Shown here: positions 24,871 through 32,239 of the stretch, piece by piece | Layout of the letters: each line of letters starts with the position of its first letter | Numbering within the stretch: the first letter of the stretch is position 1 | Source of the DNA: Streptomyces murinus | GTDB taxonomy: Bacteria > Actinomycetota > Actinomycetes > Streptomycetales > Streptomycetaceae | Assembly: GCF_002154555.1 (NCBI RefSeq) | Contig: NZ_MUNF01000055.1 | Span: 1-36,527 of the forward strand | Length of the DNA: 36,527 nt | Direction of reading: 5' to 3' | The notes under the pieces: model-generated | What the model was told of the DNA's origin: nothing | The model's input: only the letters and a program-made list of their open reading frames with translations | Database searches by the model: none | Made by a program: the position numbers and the translations under genes

Positions 24871-25796
24871 GCGAGCAGAAGGCCGTCGAGGGAGTCATCG
24901 AGGGAGCCGAGCCGGGCGCGGAGGGTGTGACCGAGCGGGTGAGCGAGGAGCGGGAGCAGGCCGCAGGCGCTGCGGTCGGGGCCGAGGCCGGGGTCGGGCA
25001 GGAGCCGGTGCCCCCGGCGGCCCGGGCCGCTCGCGCCTCCCGTCCGCTGCGCGGAGCGCTCCGCTGGGCGGCCGCCCTCGCCGTCTTCGCCGTGTTCGGG
25101 GCGTCGACGGCGTACGGCGTCACCCGGCTGGAGCGCACCGACGTGCCCGGTCTCGCCACCGTCCCGGACGGCCGCTGGGACTACCCGCAGCTGGTGCGGC
25201 CACCGCTGCCCGAGGGCCGCCCGGCCCCCTTCGCCTCCTCGAACAAGGCCACCGCCCACTACGCGGACCTGCGCGCACTCGTGCTGCCGGCGCCGCGGGG
25301 CGCCACCGCCGACAAGACGCTCGCGGTGTCCCACGGCTGGGTGCGCACCGGGACCTTCCTCGACGAGTACCCCCTCAAGGACGACCGGGAGCTGCTCGGC
25401 GGCGTGTTCAGGGACCGGGGGCTGCGCCACATCGCGGCCCGCGGCTGGACCACGCCGGACGGCACCCGCACCCGGATCTATCTGCTCCAGTTCGACACCG
25501 GGCTGGTCGCAGGCGAGGTGCAGCAGGAGGAGTTCGCCGGGTACGACCATGCCCCGCGCACGCTGCGCGGCGCGCCCGGCACCGAGCTGGACGGGCAGTT
25601 CCCGGACAGCTGGCAGCTGCCGAACGTGACGCACTACGCGTACGACGAACCCCGGCCGTACGGCGCCGAGCAGGTCCGGCAGGCGTACCTCCTCGCCGGA
25701 GACGTGATCGGACTCGTCGTGCAGTCCCGCAAGGGCGGTGCGCACGCCGTGCCGTTCCAGCAGACGGTGGCGCTCCAGGCGGAGCTGCTCGGCTGA
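24867..25796 (+). CDS. Membrane-anchored protein, third of the operon
   Basis: A 309-residue protein starting at the ATG at 24867 in an ATGA overlap. A long Glu/Ala-rich cytoplasmic region, a membrane helix (about 65-85), then an extracellular domain related to the first protein of the operon (DLRALVLPAPRG, DRGLRHIAARGWTT, YLLQFDTG). No catalytic motif seen. Followed by a strong hairpin. Confidence 0.82.
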   Translation: MSEQKAVEGVIEGAEPGAEGVTERVSEEREQAAGAAVGAEAGVGQEPVPPAARAARASRPLRGALRWAAALAVFAVFGASTAYGVTRLERTDVPGLATVPDGRWDYPQLVRPPLPEGRPAPFASSNKATAHYADLRALVLPAPRGATADKTLAVSHGWVRTGTFLDEYPLKDDRELLGGVFRDRGLRHIAARGWTTPDGTRTRIYLLQFDTGLVAGEVQQEEFAGYDHAPRTLRGAPGTELDGQFPDSWQLPNVTHYAYDEPRPYGAEQVRQAYLLAGDVIGLVVQSRKGGAHAVPFQQTVALQAELLG

Positions 25797-25812
25797 GGCC
25801 CACCTCGGAAAG

Positions 25813-25851
25813 AGAGCCGGAGCCCGGCCGCGTAAGCTGGGCTCCGGCTCT
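25813..25851 (+). terminator. Terminator of the three-gene membrane operon
   Basis: AGAGCCGGAGCCC (25813-25825) pairs exactly with GGGCTCCGGCTCT (25839-25851) around a 13-nt loop, 17 bp beyond the stop. Confidence 0.85.
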
Positions 25852-25883
25852 GTCGTATGCCCACCCTCGCTCAAGGAGCACCC

Positions 25884-25982
25884 GTGGAGATCTTCTTCGA
25901 AACCCTGCTGGTCCTGGTCTGCGTCGGCGTGCTCGCCTTCGCCTACCTGACCGTGAAGAAGCTGTACCAGGGCCAGCGCTGA
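25884..25982 (+). CDS. Single-helix small membrane peptide
   Basis: A 32-residue ORF from the GTG at 25884 with AAGGAG upstream. It reads as one hydrophobic helix (FFETLLVLVCVGVLAFAYL) with a short basic C-terminus (KKLYQGQR), so it is an inner-membrane micropeptide. It starts 24 bp before the nitrobindin-like gene in the same direction and is likely cotranscribed. No function known. Confidence 0.65.
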   Translation: MEIFFETLLVLVCVGVLAFAYLTVKKLYQGQR

Positions 25983-26006
25983 CCCTCCCACCAGGAAGCA
26001 CCGCTC

Positions 26007-26582
26007 ATGATCGAGATCCCGTCCGACCTGCACAAGGACCTCGTCCCGCTCGCCTTCCTCCTCGGCGACTGGGCCGGCGCCGGCGTGCATGACTTCCCCG
26101 GCTCCGAGAAGTGCAACTTCGGCCAGGAAGTCACCTTCACCCACGACGGCCGGGACTTCCTGGAGTACCACTCCCGTACCTGGGTGCTGGACAACGACGG
26201 CAACAAGGTCCGCCCGCTGGAGACCGAGTCCGGCTTCTGGCGGATCGACGCCGGCCGCAAGGTCGAGGTCACGATGACCCGCGACGACGGCACCATCGAG
26301 ATCTGGTACGGCGAGATGGCCGACAAGAAGCCCCAGATCGACCTGGTCACGGACGCCGTCGCGCGCACCGCCACCGCCCGGCCGTACACCGGCGGCAAGC
26401 GCCTGTACGGCTATGTGAAGAGCGACCTCATGTGGGTCGGCGAGAAGCAGACCCCCGAGGTCGAGCTGCGCCCCTACATGTCCGCCCACCTGAAGAAAGT
26501 CGTCACCCCCGAGGACGTCGAACGCTGGGCCAAGGCCCTCCCGGACGACATGCCGGACGACGGCATCGCCTTCTTCAAGTAG
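26007..26582 (+). CDS. FABP/nitrobindin-like beta-barrel protein
   Basis: A 191-residue protein with the GDWAGAG motif (GxWxGxG, residues 20-26) that opens the nitrobindin and fatty-acid-binding-like barrel, repeated strands (FTHDGRDFLEYHSRTWVL, GFWRIDAGRKVEVTMT), and a C-terminal His in SAHLKKV that corresponds to the heme ligand region of nitrobindins. Relatives bind ferric heme and react with NO or peroxynitrite; whether this one does is inferred. Its ATG at 26007 follows AGGAAG. The neighbour downstream is nur, read from its own leaderless promoter. Confidence 0.88.
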   Translation: MIEIPSDLHKDLVPLAFLLGDWAGAGVHDFPGSEKCNFGQEVTFTHDGRDFLEYHSRTWVLDNDGNKVRPLETESGFWRIDAGRKVEVTMTRDDGTIEIWYGEMADKKPQIDLVTDAVARTATARPYTGGKRLYGYVKSDLMWVGEKQTPEVELRPYMSAHLKKVVTPEDVERWAKALPDDMPDDGIAFFK

Positions 26583-26626
26583 GCCCGAGGGATCCTCGGC
26601 GGCTCTCGGTGCGCCGGGCGTGGTTC

Positions 26627-26632
26627 TAGACT
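26627..26632 (+). promoter_or_regulatory. -10 box of a leaderless promoter for nur
   Basis: TAGACT, with seven bases before the GTG at 26640. No ribosome-binding site precedes the GTG. Confidence 0.6.
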
Positions 26633-26639
26633 CGTCGGT

Positions 26640-27077
26640 GTGGTGAGCACCGACTGGAAGAGCGACCTCAGGCAGCGCGGCTACCGGCTGACTCCGCAAC
26701 GGCAGCTTGTCCTCGAAGCCGTGGATACCCTTGAACACGCGACCCCCGACGACATCCTCGTGGAAGTGAGGAAGACGGCGTCGGGGGTCAACATTTCCAC
26801 CGTGTACCGCACGCTGGAGCTCCTGGAGGAGCTGGGCCTGGTCAGCCATGCCCATCTGGGGCACGGTGCGCCGACGTACCATCTCGCCGACCGGCACCAC
26901 CATCTGCATCTGGTGTGCCGGGACTGCGAGAGCGTGATCGAGGCGGATGTGAGCGTGGCGGCGGAGTTCACCGCCAAGCTGCGGCGGCAGTTCGGGTTCG
27001 ACACCGACATGAAGCACTTCGCGATCTTCGGCCGCTGCAAGGACTGCTCCCTGAAGAGTTCAACTACCACGTCGTAG
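26640..27077 (+). CDS. nur: Nur, nickel-responsive Fur-family repressor
   Basis: A 145-residue Fur protein that in S. coelicolor represses nickel uptake genes and the iron superoxide dismutase sodF when Ni is present. All ligands of the published Nur sites fall at the right places when counting from the GTG at 26640: Ni-site H70, H72 and H126; M-site H33, H86, H88 and H90; two CxxC pairs (93/96, 133/136) are retained. The winged helix contains NISTVYRTLELLEELGLVSH. The GTG at 26643 is an alternative one codon later, but the register above supports 26640. Confidence 0.96.
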   Translation: MVSTDWKSDLRQRGYRLTPQRQLVLEAVDTLEHATPDDILVEVRKTASGVNISTVYRTLELLEELGLVSHAHLGHGAPTYHLADRHHHLHLVCRDCESVIEADVSVAAEFTAKLRRQFGFDTDMKHFAIFGRCKDCSLKSSTTTS

Positions 27078-27080
27078 GCT
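27075..27080 (+). promoter_or_regulatory. -10 box of a leaderless promoter for the YgfZ-like gene
   Basis: TAGGCT, seven bases before the ATG at 27088; it overlaps the nur stop codon. Confidence 0.6.
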
Positions 27081-27087
27081 TGCGCTT

Positions 27088-28053
27088 ATGAAGAGCCCCC
27101 TGCTGTCCCTGCCCGGCGCCGTCCCCGCCGAGGGCGTGGACGAAGGCGTCGCCGCCCACTACGGCGATCTGTTCCGCGAGCAGCGCGCACTCGCCGACGG
27201 CACCGGATTCGTCGACCTCTCGCACCGCGGAGTCCTCACCGTCACCGGCGAGGACCGGCTGAGCTGGCTGCATCTGCTGCTCACCCAGCACGTCAGCGAT
27301 CTACCCACCGGCGAGGCGACCGAGGCGCTGATCCTCTCGGCGAACGGGCACATCGAGCACGCCCTGTACCTGGTGGACGACGGTACGACGGTCTGGGCGC
27401 ACGTCGAGCCGGGCACCCGCGAGGCGCTGGTCGCCTACCTGGAGTCGATGAAGTTCTTCTACCGGGTGGAAGTCGCCGACCGCACCGACGAGTTCGCGGT
27501 GGTGTACCTGCCCGCCGGGTCCATCGCCGAGGTGCCCGAGGGCGTCGTCGTACGCGAGACCCCGTACGGCCGTGATCTCTTCCTGCCGCGCGCCGACCTG
27601 GAGTCCTTCGCGGCCTCGCACGGGCCCGCCGCGGGCCTGCTCGCGCACGAGGCGCTGCGGGTCGAGCACCACCGGCCGCGGCTCGGGTTCGAGACCGATC
27701 ACCGCACGATCCCGCACGAGCTGGGCTGGATCGGTACGGCCGTGCATCTCCAGAAGGGCTGCTACCGGGGGCAGGAGACCGTCGCCCGGGTGCAGAACCT
27801 CGGCAAGCCGCCGCGCCGGCTCGTCTTCCTGCACCTGGACGGCAGTGATGTGCATCTGCCGGCGCCGGGCACGGAGATCAGGCTGGCGGACGAGGGCCCC
27901 GACGGCCGGAAGATCGGCTTCGTGACGTCCTCGGTCCGCCATCACGAGCTGGGCCCGGTGGCGCTCGCCCTGGTCAAGCGGAACGTCCCCCTCGACGCGG
28001 CGCTCCTGGCCGGAGACACGGCGGCGGCGCAGGAGGTCGTGGTCGAGCCGTAG
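27088..28053 (+). CDS. YgfZ/GcvT-like folate-binding protein
   Basis: A 321-residue protein of the YgfZ family, which uses a folate-binding GcvT-like fold to help assemble or repair iron-sulfur enzymes. The diagnostic KGCYRGQET motif is at about residues 226-234, with the key Cys and Gly. The N-terminal folate part contains DRLSWLHLLLTQHVSDLPTG. It is probably read as a leaderless mRNA. The stop is followed by a hairpin shared with the convergent dtd gene. Confidence 0.92.
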   Translation: MKSPLLSLPGAVPAEGVDEGVAAHYGDLFREQRALADGTGFVDLSHRGVLTVTGEDRLSWLHLLLTQHVSDLPTGEATEALILSANGHIEHALYLVDDGTTVWAHVEPGTREALVAYLESMKFFYRVEVADRTDEFAVVYLPAGSIAEVPEGVVVRETPYGRDLFLPRADLESFAASHGPAAGLLAHEALRVEHHRPRLGFETDHRTIPHELGWIGTAVHLQKGCYRGQETVARVQNLGKPPRRLVFLHLDGSDVHLPAPGTEIRLADEGPDGRKIGFVTSSVRHHELGPVALALVKRNVPLDAALLAGDTAAAQEVVVEP

Positions 28054-28060
28054 TCGAGCC

Positions 28061-28092
28061 GTAGCCGCCCCCGGGCGGTCCGGGGCGGCTAC
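28061..28092. terminator. Bidirectional hairpin between the YgfZ-like gene and dtd
   Basis: GTAGCCGCCCC (28061-28071) pairs with GGGGCGGCTAC (28082-28092) around a 10-nt loop. It lies between convergent genes and overlaps the dtd stop codon. Confidence 0.7.
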
Positions 28093-28514
28093 ATCTCCAG
28101 CAGTACCGTGAACGGCCCGTCGTTGGTCAGCGACACCCGCATCTTCGCCCCGAACCGCCCCGTGGCCACCGTCGCGCCCAGTGCCCGCAGCTGGGCCACG
28201 ACCTCGTCCACCAGTGGCTCGGCGACATCGCCGGGGGCCGCCGCGTTCCAGGTGGGGCGGCGGCCCTTGCGGGCGTCGCCGTAGAGGGTGAACTGGCTGA
28301 TGACGAGCAGCGGGGCGTCGAGGTCGCTGCACGAACGCTCCTCGGACAGCATCCGCACCGACCAGAGCTTGCGGGCCAGCTGCGCCGCCTTCTCCTTGGT
28401 GTCCTCATGGGTCACGCCGACGAGGACGCACAGGCCCTCGCCCTCGATCGCGCCCACCGTCTCGCCGTCCACGACGACGCTCGCGCCGTCCACTCTCTGC
28501 ACCACCGCTCGCAT
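28089..28514 (-). CDS. dtd: D-aminoacyl-tRNA deacylase
   Basis: A 141-residue Dtd enzyme that hydrolyses D-aminoacyl-tRNA. Motifs [12 protein letters not shown] and the C-terminal TNDGPFT are present (catalytic SQxTL and NxGPxT loops, with the usual Val replaced by Phe in the latter). The ATG at 28514 (MRAVVQRV) gives the normal length; an ATG at 28523 would add three residues. It is transcribed toward the YgfZ-like gene. Confidence 0.95.
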   Translation of the reverse strand: MRAVVQRVDGASVVVDGETVGAIEGEGLCVLVGVTHEDTKEKAAQLARKLWSVRMLSEERSCSDLDAPLLVISQFTLYGDARKGRRPTWNAAAPGDVAEPLVDEVVAQLRALGATVATGRFGAKMRVSLTNDGPFTVLLEM

Positions 28515-28697
28515 GCGGACCATGATGCCGGGTCCCCGGATCGAGGCCGCGGGCGGACCTCCGGGACGCGTTCACAGGTAGAGCTTATGGAACCCTTACC
28601 GCCCATCCGGGGCTGTTCGGGGGCACTCGGTCACATACGGTGCGCCGGGGGTGGCACGATGCTGTCACACGCCGGTCGAGGGGACGGTCCGAACCAC

Positions 28698-29300
28698 ATG
28701 AGCACATCCAGCACCAGTGAGCTGCCGGTTCCCCAGGGGACGTACCGGCCGCCCGTACAGCGGGCCGACGAGCCCATGATCACACCGGCCGCCGTGCGGC
28801 CGGCGGCGCCCGAGCTGTCCCGGCTGAGCCTGTCCGAGCTGCGCGCGCTGCGCCGCGACGCCCAGCGCGACGAAGCCGATCTCAGCTATGTGCGGCGCCT
28901 GTTGCAGGGCCGGATCGACATCCTGCACGCGGAACTGGCGCGCCGCGGCCGGGCGGCCGTGCCCGCGCCGAAGGACGCCTCCGTGGTCGAGCGGCTCCCG
29001 GAGATCCTGCGCGACGCCCCGGCCCGGCACCGCTCCTCGGCCCGCCATGTCACCGTCGGCACCCCCCGGGGCGAGGAGGTGCGGCGGCTCGCCGCCGAGA
29101 TGCTCGGCGAGGTGGAGCTGAGCGATCTCACCGCCCGCACCGACCCCGAACTGACCGCGGCCATGGGCCGGTTGGAGCGGTACGAGCAGGAGGTGTCGAG
29201 GCGCCGCCAGCGCCTCCAGCACACCGCCGACGGATGCGGCGGGGAGATCGCCCGCCGCTACCGGGTGGGCGAGGCGCAGGTGGACGACCTGCTGGTGTGA
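28698..29300 (+). CDS. rsiG: RsiG, c-di-GMP-dependent anti-sigma factor for WhiG
   Basis: A 200-residue helical protein. The RsiG c-di-GMP signature E(x3)S(x2)R(x3)Q(x3)D occurs exactly twice: E59-S63-R66-Q70-D74 and E163-S167-R170-Q174-D178. In S. venezuelae RsiG sequesters sporulation sigma factor WhiG when it binds a c-di-GMP dimer through both helices, so both motifs being intact indicates a working brake on sporulation. The N-terminus (1-40) is Pro/Thr-rich and probably disordered. I use the ATG at 28698; another in-frame ATG is at 28659. RsiG was identified by motif. Confidence 0.93.
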   Translation: MSTSSTSELPVPQGTYRPPVQRADEPMITPAAVRPAAPELSRLSLSELRALRRDAQRDEADLSYVRRLLQGRIDILHAELARRGRAAVPAPKDASVVERLPEILRDAPARHRSSARHVTVGTPRGEEVRRLAAEMLGEVELSDLTARTDPELTAAMGRLERYEQEVSRRRQRLQHTADGCGGEIARRYRVGEAQVDDLLV

Positions 29301-29359
29301 CGGGACCGTGCGGGGACCAAGGGGCGGAAATCGGCAGGACATCCGGCGGGAGGGATGCC

Positions 29360-29365
29360 TACCGT
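29360..29365 (+). promoter_or_regulatory. -10 box of a leaderless promoter for the Eis-like gene
   Basis: TACCGT with six bases before the ATG at 29372, and no ribosome-binding site. Confidence 0.55.
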
Positions 29366-29371
29366 GGGCTC

Positions 29372-30607
29372 ATGAACGACGTCCGTACCGCGACCGAGGC
29401 CGACTTCGACGACTGGCAGCGCGCCCTGGCCGTTGGATTCACCCAGCCCCCGGCCCTGGCTCGTGAGCAACTCGACGCCCGACGGCGGAAGTTCACGCCG
29501 GGCCGCTATCTGGGGGCCGTGGACGGCGGCCGCTGGGTGGCCACGTTCCGCTCCTTCGAGCAGGAGCTGACCACGGTGGGCGGCGGGGTGGTTCCCGCCG
29601 ACGCCATCAGCGGTGTGACCGTCAGCCCGACGCACCGCCGCCGCGGTCTGCTGAGCCGCATGATGGCGCAGGATCTCGCGGCGGCCCGGGAGCGCGGGGA
29701 CGTCGTCGCCACCCTGCTCGCCGCCGAGTACCCGATCTACGGCCGGTTCGGCTTCGGTCCGGCCACCTGGATGTCCCGGTGGACCGTCGACGTCCCGCGG
29801 GCCGGCCTCGACCCCCGCTGGTCGGGCCCGGACGACGGCGGCCGGATCGAGCTGCTGGACGGCGCGGAGGTGCGCAAGCTGGGCCCCGAGCTGTTCGACC
29901 GGTTCCGCCGCGGCCAGCCCGGCGCGATCAGCCGCAATGAGCTGTGGTGGGAGCAGTTCACCGGCGCCCTGCGCGCCCACGCCGACTATGTGGAGCCGAC
30001 GCACGCCCTGTACCGCTCGGCGTCCGGCGAGGCCCAGGGTCTGGTGACGTACCGCAGCGACGACACCTGGACCGGCCAGCAGCCCGACCAGACCGCGCGC
30101 GTCGAGCGGCTCTTCGGGACCACCCCGGCCGCCGAGCGGGCGCTGTGGCACTACATGTGCTCCATCGACTGGATCACCAAGGTCGACAGCGGCGGCCGCG
30201 GCCCGGACGATCTGCTCCCGTTCTTCCTGCCCGACCCGCGCGCCGCCCGGATCGCCGAGCAGTCGGACATGCTCTGGGTGCGGATCCTGGACGTCGTACG
30301 GGCCCTGGAGGCGCGGACCTACGACCAGGAGGGCGCGCTGGTCCTGGAGATCGTGGACGACGCCGGATACGCGGGCGGGCGCTACCGGCTGGAGACCTCG
30401 CCGCAGGGCGCGTCCTGTACGGCGACCACCGCGAGCCCCGATCTGACGCTGGGCGTCCAGGAGCTGGCGTCCGTATGGCTCGGCGGAGAGTCGCTGCTGC
30501 GGCTGGCCGCGCTGGGCCGGGTGCGGGCAGCGCGAGAGGGCGCCGCCCGGCAGGCCGACGCCCTGTTCCGCTCGCCCGGGCGCCCGTGGTGCCCGGACGA
30601 CTTCTGA
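29372..30607 (+). CDS. Eis-like GNAT acetyltransferase
   Basis: A 411-residue Eis-family protein with tandem GNAT domains and a C-terminal SCP2-like domain. The acetyl-CoA pocket is in [20 protein letters not shown] (about 72-92), the [13 protein letters not shown] stretch bears the conserved catalytic Tyr, and the protein ends in a free Phe carboxylate, DDF, which acts as the general base in Eis. Mycobacterial Eis acetylates aminoglycosides and other amines; the natural substrate here is unknown. Starts at the ATG at 29372. Confidence 0.88.
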   Translation: MNDVRTATEADFDDWQRALAVGFTQPPALAREQLDARRRKFTPGRYLGAVDGGRWVATFRSFEQELTTVGGGVVPADAISGVTVSPTHRRRGLLSRMMAQDLAAARERGDVVATLLAAEYPIYGRFGFGPATWMSRWTVDVPRAGLDPRWSGPDDGGRIELLDGAEVRKLGPELFDRFRRGQPGAISRNELWWEQFTGALRAHADYVEPTHALYRSASGEAQGLVTYRSDDTWTGQQPDQTARVERLFGTTPAAERALWHYMCSIDWITKVDSGGRGPDDLLPFFLPDPRAARIAEQSDMLWVRILDVVRALEARTYDQEGALVLEIVDDAGYAGGRYRLETSPQGASCTATTASPDLTLGVQELASVWLGGESLLRLAALGRVRAAREGAARQADALFRSPGRPWCPDDF

Positions 30608-30654
30608 CCGCTCCCCTCATCGGCGGCGCTGAGCTGTTCATCCGTAGCGAGCTG

Positions 30655-30763
30655 TTCAGTTGTGGCTGTGCTGGGTGTTCTTCGGTTGTGCGTGTGTTCA
30701 GTTGTGGCTGTGCGCTTCGTCTTCAGTTGTCGTCGTCTTCAGTTGTTCGCGTCTTCAGTTGTG
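30655..30763. repeat. TTCAGTTGT array: five exact copies and one near copy
   Basis: Copies at 30655-30663, 30697-30705, 30722-30730, 30738-30746 and 30754-30762, and TTCGGTTGT at 30681-30689. Spacing varies (16 to 26 bp). Some copies sit in larger repeats, such as GTTCAGTTGTGGCTGTGC which occurs twice. Confidence 0.85.
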
Positions 30764-30827
30764 ACTGTGCGCTTCGCGGGCCGTCCCCGATACGGCCAAC
30801 CACTGGAAAGCCTGACCATGTCAGCCG

Positions 30828-30842
30828 AGTTGGCTGCCAACT
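30828..30842. promoter_or_regulatory. Candidate GntR operator upstream of devE
   Basis: AGTTGGC and GCCAACT are perfect inverted repeats separated by one base, about 90 bp upstream of the devE start. A second partial copy, CAAGTTGGCG, lies at about 30900. The same AAGTTGGC arm occurs upstream of devA. Confidence 0.6.
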
Positions 30843-30929
30843 TATCTCTAGTTATCTCCGCCGGAAGGCGTCTCATAACCAGCTGTCGCTGAACTGCCGC
30901 AAGTTGGCGGGAAGTTGTAGGGTTTTCTC

Positions 30930-31871
30930 GTGGACCCGGAGCACGCCTCCGCCAGGGAACCCCGCGCGTCCCGCGCGTCCCATCGGGAGATCGCCGACGA
31001 GCTGCGCAGCCGGATCGGATCCGGCGCACTGCGCCCCGGGCAGCGCATGCCCACCCAGGCCGAGCTGGCCGAGGAGTTCGGTGTGGAGCGCGGCGCCGTC
31101 CGCCAGGCCCTGGACATCCTGCACGCGGAGCGACTGCTCACCGGGGTGTCCAAGGGCAGCCCGGCCAGGGTGGCGCAGGACGCGTGGCCGGGGTGGTCCG
31201 CCGCGCCGCCGCAGCCCACCGTGGTGGGGCTCGGCCCGCGCGTCGCGGCTGCCTTCGCCGCCCCCCGGGTGCGGATCGACGCGCTCTGTCTGACCTCGGT
31301 GTCGCTCACGCTGGCCGTCGGCGAGCAGCTGCGGCTGATCCATGCGGGGGAGCTGAAACCGGCCAAGATCGATGTCCGGGTGCTGCTGCCCAGCCACCGG
31401 ATCGAGCTGGCCTTCCCGACCCCGGTGGACCCGGTGAACGCGGGCGACGGCGGGCTGCTGCACGAGCGCTGGCTGGCGGTGCGCAACGCCCAGGGCCTGG
31501 TGCTGCGGCAGAATCTGCTGGCCCTGCGCACCACACACGGCATCGATGTGCGGCTGACCTTCCGCGCGCTGCCGTTCACGCCCCCGGTCAAGCTCTATCT
31601 ACTCAACGAGGCCGAGGCGCTGTTCGCGTACTACACCCTGGGGCGCCATGAGCAGCGGGAGTTCGGCGGGGAACCGCTCCAGTCGTACGACGCGGACGGC
31701 ACGCGCTCGATGCTGTTCGCCTTCGGGCCGGGCGCCGGGACGCGGGATGCCGAGACGGGGGATGCCGGGCCGCGGGACGCCGGAGCGCGGGACGCCGCCT
31801 TCGTGGCGGAGTCCCGGCGGTGGTTCGACGCCCTGTGGGAGACGATCAGCTCCGATCTGGAGCTGACGTAG
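30930..31871 (+). CDS. devE: DevE, GntR-family developmental regulator
   Basis: A 313-residue GntR protein, paralog of DevA: winged helix near residues 18-85 (ASHREIADELRSRIGSG, GQRMPTQAELAEEFGVERGA) and a large effector domain with LRTTHGIDVRLTFRALPFTP shared by both. Near the end DevE has a repetitive insert (DAETGDAGPRDAGARDA) from short DNA repeats at 31733-31797 that DevA lacks. Leaderless start: GTG at 30930 six bases after TAGGGT. The name rests on likeness and on the devE-(small gene)-devA-devB order. Confidence 0.88.
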   Translation: MDPEHASAREPRASRASHREIADELRSRIGSGALRPGQRMPTQAELAEEFGVERGAVRQALDILHAERLLTGVSKGSPARVAQDAWPGWSAAPPQPTVVGLGPRVAAAFAAPRVRIDALCLTSVSLTLAVGEQLRLIHAGELKPAKIDVRVLLPSHRIELAFPTPVDPVNAGDGGLLHERWLAVRNAQGLVLRQNLLALRTTHGIDVRLTFRALPFTPPVKLYLLNEAEALFAYYTLGRHEQREFGGEPLQSYDADGTRSMLFAFGPGAGTRDAETGDAGPRDAGARDAAFVAESRRWFDALWETISSDLELT

Positions 31872-31886
31872 CTGAGCCCTCGGTGC

Positions 31887-32075
31887 TCAGATCGCGGGGC
31901 CGGTCAGGAGCACCGCGAGCAGGATCGCGCCGACGGAGCTGACCGCCGGGCTCTTGGCTCTGTGGCCGACGGTGAACAGCAGCAGGCCGAGAGCGCCGGC
32001 GGTGCCGTACCTCCACTGCACGAGCTGTTCGAGGCCGAGGGCGAGGGTGGCGGAGAGGAGGGCGGGAGCGGGCAC
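31887..32075 (-). CDS. Small two-helix membrane protein between devE and devA
   Basis: A 62-residue protein transcribed opposite to devE and devA, ending 15 bp after devE. The GTG at 32075 has a GAAGGGGGA ribosome-binding site; a longer frame back to 32153 begins with TTG and lacks one. Two hydrophobic helices (about 10-35 and 43-62) suggest a hairpin in the membrane. Its leader runs through the putative devA operator, so the same regulator may control both. Function unknown. Confidence 0.7.
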   Translation of the reverse strand: MPAPALLSATLALGLEQLVQWRYGTAGALGLLLFTVGHRAKSPAVSSVGAILLAVLLTGPAI

Positions 32076-32127
32076 GGCGAATCCCCCTTCGGGTGCCGGT
32101 GGAGCAACGACGGGAGGCAAAACTTCC

Positions 32128-32147
32128 GCCAACTTGGAAAAGTTGGC
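32128..32147. promoter_or_regulatory. Candidate GntR operator between the small membrane gene and devA
   Basis: GCCAACTT (32128-32135) and AAGTTGGC (32140-32147) are perfect inverted repeats 4 bp apart. A weaker CAACT/AAGTTG pair follows at about 32151-32167. The arms equal those upstream of devE, so DevA or DevE is the likely binder. Confidence 0.65.
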
Positions 32148-32228
32148 AACCAACTCTGTTTAAGTTGTCCCCACTTGGTGGCACTACATAAACAACTTCT
32201 CAGCAACTCCCCTCAGATGGACGGAAGT

Positions 32229-32234
32229 TATAAC
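32229..32234 (+). promoter_or_regulatory. -10 box of devA
   Basis: TATAAC, five bases before a GTG at 32240, suggesting a leaderless or nearly leaderless devA mRNA. Confidence 0.5.
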
Positions 32235-32239
32235 GTTTG

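Larger units (their letters stand above)
30608..30929 (+). promoter_or_regulatory. Regulatory region between the Eis-like gene and devE
   Basis: A 322-bp gap without a gene, less GC-rich than its surroundings. It contains the TTCAGTTGT array (30655-30763), an AGTTGGC/GCCAACT palindrome (30828-30842), and the devE -10 box TAGGGT (30918-30923), six bases before the GTG. Confidence 0.7.

Noticed and set aside
29372-30607. Eis-type drug resistance determinant
   Set aside because: Eis-like proteins are widespread in Streptomyces with unknown natural substrates; nothing nearby indicates resistance.
30655-30763. CRISPR-like array
   Set aside because: The 9-bp unit is too short, the spacing irregular, and no cas gene is present.
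32076-32153. Longer form of the small membrane protein starting at a TTG at 32153
   Set aside because: No ribosome-binding site and the added residues come from the operator palindrome; GTG 32075 has a strong site.
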